64,000 bases of DNA from Actinospica robiniae DSM 44927 (GTDB taxonomy: Bacteria > Actinomycetota > Actinomycetes > Streptomycetales > Catenulisporaceae), in contig NZ_KI632511.1 of the NCBI RefSeq assembly GCF_000504285.1, forward strand, positions 9,220,154-9,284,153, read 5' to 3'. Below the pieces are notes generated by a model, which saw only the letters and a program-made list of their open reading frames with translations, had not been told where the DNA came from and searched no databases. Every line of letters starts with the position of its first letter. Positions within the stretch are counted from its first letter, which is position 1. This document shows positions 62,469 through 64,000 of the stretch, in pieces. The translations under genes were made by a program, and so were the position numbers.

Positions 62469-62480
62469 GCAAACGTTTGC
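62469..62480. promoter_or_regulatory. LacI-family operator (GCAAACGTTTGC)
   Basis: A perfect 12-base palindrome GCAAACGTTTGC 17 bases before the GH127 start codon, overlapping the expected transcription start. It has the AACGTT centre typical of LacI-family operators in actinomycete sugar-utilisation genes. The repressor gene is not in the window and may lie further to the right. Confidence 0.7.
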
Positions 62481-62497
62481 GTCCTGGAAGGAAAGCC

Positions 62498-64000
62498 ATG
62501 ACGGCTGATAGGGGCAGTATGGTGCCGAGCATCCGACAATGCTCGGGTACAGGTTTGCTCGATGGTCCCGGCGGTAGATCGAACCGGCCGGTCGTGGCGC
62601 TCGGGCAGGGCGCGCGGGCGGTGCTGCGGCCGCTGCCCGTTGGCGGCGTACGGTTCGAGGACTCAGGGTTCTGGGCCTCGCGGGTCGCGGTGAACGCGCA
62701 CACGTCGCTGGCCGCGGGCTACGAGCAGCTGCACGCCTCCGGGGTGCTCGAGAACCTGCGGCTGGCCGCCGGAACGGCGCAGGGCGCTTACCACGGGAAG
62801 CTGCCGTTCCTGGACACCGACGTGTTCAAGTGGCTGGAGGCCGTCGCCTGGCATCTGCAGACCGCGGGCGACGCCGCTCCGGAGCTCGCCCGGCAGGCGG
62901 ACGAGGTCATCGCGCTGGTCGCGGCGGCTCAGGACCCTGACGGCTACCTCAACAGCTACGTCAACGTGGTGCGCAACGGCGAGCGCTGGGCGGATCTGCC
63001 CTCCGGCCACGAGCTGTACTGCGCGGGCCACCTGATCCAGGCCGGCGTCGCGCATCGGCGGGCCACCGGGCTGCACACGCTCTTCGACGTCGCGCGCCGC
63101 TTCGCCGACCTGCTCGTCGACGAGTTCGGCGAGGACGGCCGCCGCGTCGGGTACTGCGGGCACCCCGAGGTGGAGACCGCGCTGGTCGAGCTCTACCGCG
63201 AGACCGACGAGCGCAAGTACCTCGACCTGGCCGGACGGTTCGTCGACCTGCGCGGCAGCGGGCTCCTCGGCGACCGGCCGTTCGGGCGCCGCTACTTCCA
63301 GGACCTCCAGACCGTCCGCGAGACCCGCGCCCTGCACGGCCACGCGGTGCGCGCGCTGTACCTGAGCGCCGGTGTGGCAGACCTCTACCTCGAGACCGGC
63401 GAGAGCGACCTCATCGAGGTGCTGCGCGCGCAATGGGACGATCTGTTGCGCGGCAAGATGTACGTGACCGGCGGAACCGGATCGCGCCACCGCGACGAAG
63501 CGCTCGGCGACGCCTTCGAACTGCCGGCGGACCGCGCGTACACCGAGACGTGCGCCGCCATCGCCGTGATGCAGTGGGCCTGGCGGATGCAGCTGGCGAC
63601 CGGCGACGCCACCTACGCCGACGTCTTCGAACGCGTCCTGTACAACGGGTTCCTGGCCGGCACGGCCCTCGACGGCGAGCACTTCTTCTACGTCAACCCC
63701 CTGCAGGTGCGGCCGGACTCGACCCTCGGCCCGCAGGGCCGCCAGCGCTGGTTCAGCTGCGCCTGCTGCCCGCCGAACGTCATGCGCACGATGGCGAGCC
63801 TGACGCACTACTTCGCCACCTTCGACGCCGACGGCCTGCAGATTCACCAGTACGCGTCCGCATCGATCCGCGCCGACGTGCCCGCCCGCATGGGCGTCGA
63901 CATCCAGACCGACTATCCCTTCGACGCCACCGTGCGCATCGAGATCCCGGCGGAGTGCGCGGGGGAGTGGACCATCAGCCTCCGTATCCCGGACTGGGCG
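62498..64000 (+). CDS. GH127-type beta-L-arabinofuranosidase, 3' end outside window
   Basis: An open frame of 501 codons runs to the last base. Conserved: FWASRVAVNAHTSLAAGYEQLHASG, FKWLEAVAWHLQ, DPDGYLNSYV, ELYCAGHLIQAGVAHRRATG, YVTGGTGSRHRDEALGDAFELPADRAYTETCAAI (Zn ligands Glu350 and Cys352), then CACCPPN with the two adjacent Cys423-424, one the likely nucleophile. GH127 (DUF1680) removes beta-L-arabinofuranosyl residues from plant glycans. The last part begins the C-terminal beta-sandwich. ATG at 62498 has GGAAGGA 5 bases upstream; an in-frame ATG at 62519 exists. No signal peptide, so action on imported sugars is likely. Confidence 0.9.
   Translation, partial: MTADRGSMVPSIRQCSGTGLLDGPGGRSNRPVVALGQGARAVLRPLPVGGVRFEDSGFWASRVAVNAHTSLAAGYEQLHASGVLENLRLAAGTAQGAYHGKLPFLDTDVFKWLEAVAWHLQTAGDAAPELARQADEVIALVAAAQDPDGYLNSYVNVVRNGERWADLPSGHELYCAGHLIQAGVAHRRATGLHTLFDVARRFADLLVDEFGEDGRRVGYCGHPEVETALVELYRETDERKYLDLAGRFVDLRGSGLLGDRPFGRRYFQDLQTVRETRALHGHAVRALYLSAGVADLYLETGESDLIEVLRAQWDDLLRGKMYVTGGTGSRHRDEALGDAFELPADRAYTETCAAIAVMQWAWRMQLATGDATYADVFERVLYNGFLAGTALDGEHFFYVNPLQVRPDSTLGPQGRQRWFSCACCPPNVMRTMASLTHYFATFDADGLQIHQYASASIRADVPARMGVDIQTDYPFDATVRIEIPAECAGEWTISLRIPDWA

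Overview
The window is one contiguous stretch of very GC-rich DNA with the marks of a filamentous actinomycete. It has GTG starts, GTGA/ATGA stop-start overlaps, an F420-type luciferase-like oxidoreductase, a DUF574-type methyltransferase, small actinobacterial families (DUF5999, DUF6204, DUF6458, DUF4235, DUF3040), NHEJ-type LigD polymerase and RecD2. It resembles Streptomyces or Catenulisporales, but the sequence alone does not settle the genus. I see no rRNA, tRNA, CRISPR array, phage or recognisable transposase gene.

Layout. 1-5210: the end of a regulatory-type gene, then an FMN riboswitch driving ribE-ribM-ribB-ribH, followed by hisE, hisG and a PH-like membrane protein. 5211-6596: first copy of a 1.4-kb palindromic repeat. 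6590-24577: mixed housekeeping and accessory genes: a Pro/Ser-rich membrane protein, an LLM oxidoreductase, a VOC protein, a fused sigma/zinc-finger protein, recD2, arfB, a giant Pro-rich membrane protein, a methyltransferase, a hydrolase, a GH15 enzyme, a GNAT, and a GntR regulator with hmgA. 24624-26086: second copy of the 1.4-kb repeat, in the hmgA upstream region. 26083-34223: a spermidine-synthase-like gene, a tandem glycine riboswitch with gcvP, DUF5999, a GCS2 ligase, a CPBP protein and a GNAT.

34434-39563: a zinc alcohol dehydrogenase divergent from a tight aldolase / GSA-type PLP enzyme / FGGY kinase operon, probably a carbon-source pathway of unknown substrate. 39570-44168: a secreted protein, conserved hypotheticals, TetR, peptide deformylase and a polysaccharide deacetylase. 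44271-48475: an ornithine-cyclodeaminase-like gene and an IclR regulator, divergent from an amidohydrolase/M19-like dipeptidase pair, with a 9-bp inverted repeat in the divergent promoter. 48543-58947: a glycosyltransferase, a DMT transporter, a GAF-SpoIIE phosphatase, MscS and a string of small stress-type genes, two HAD phosphatases, LigD-Pol and a small helical protein. 58966-64000: a FtsX-type ABC exporter divergent from a GH127 beta-L-arabinofuranosidase (runs off the window) with a perfect LacI-type operator.

The most unusual item is the pair of 1.4-kb elements at 5211-6596 and 24624-26086. Each is a long inverted repeat (about 0.5-kb arms) whose arms each carry a further perfect or near-perfect nested hairpin, with iterated units in the core and no credible protein. 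Three of the four ends lie at a gene's stop codon.
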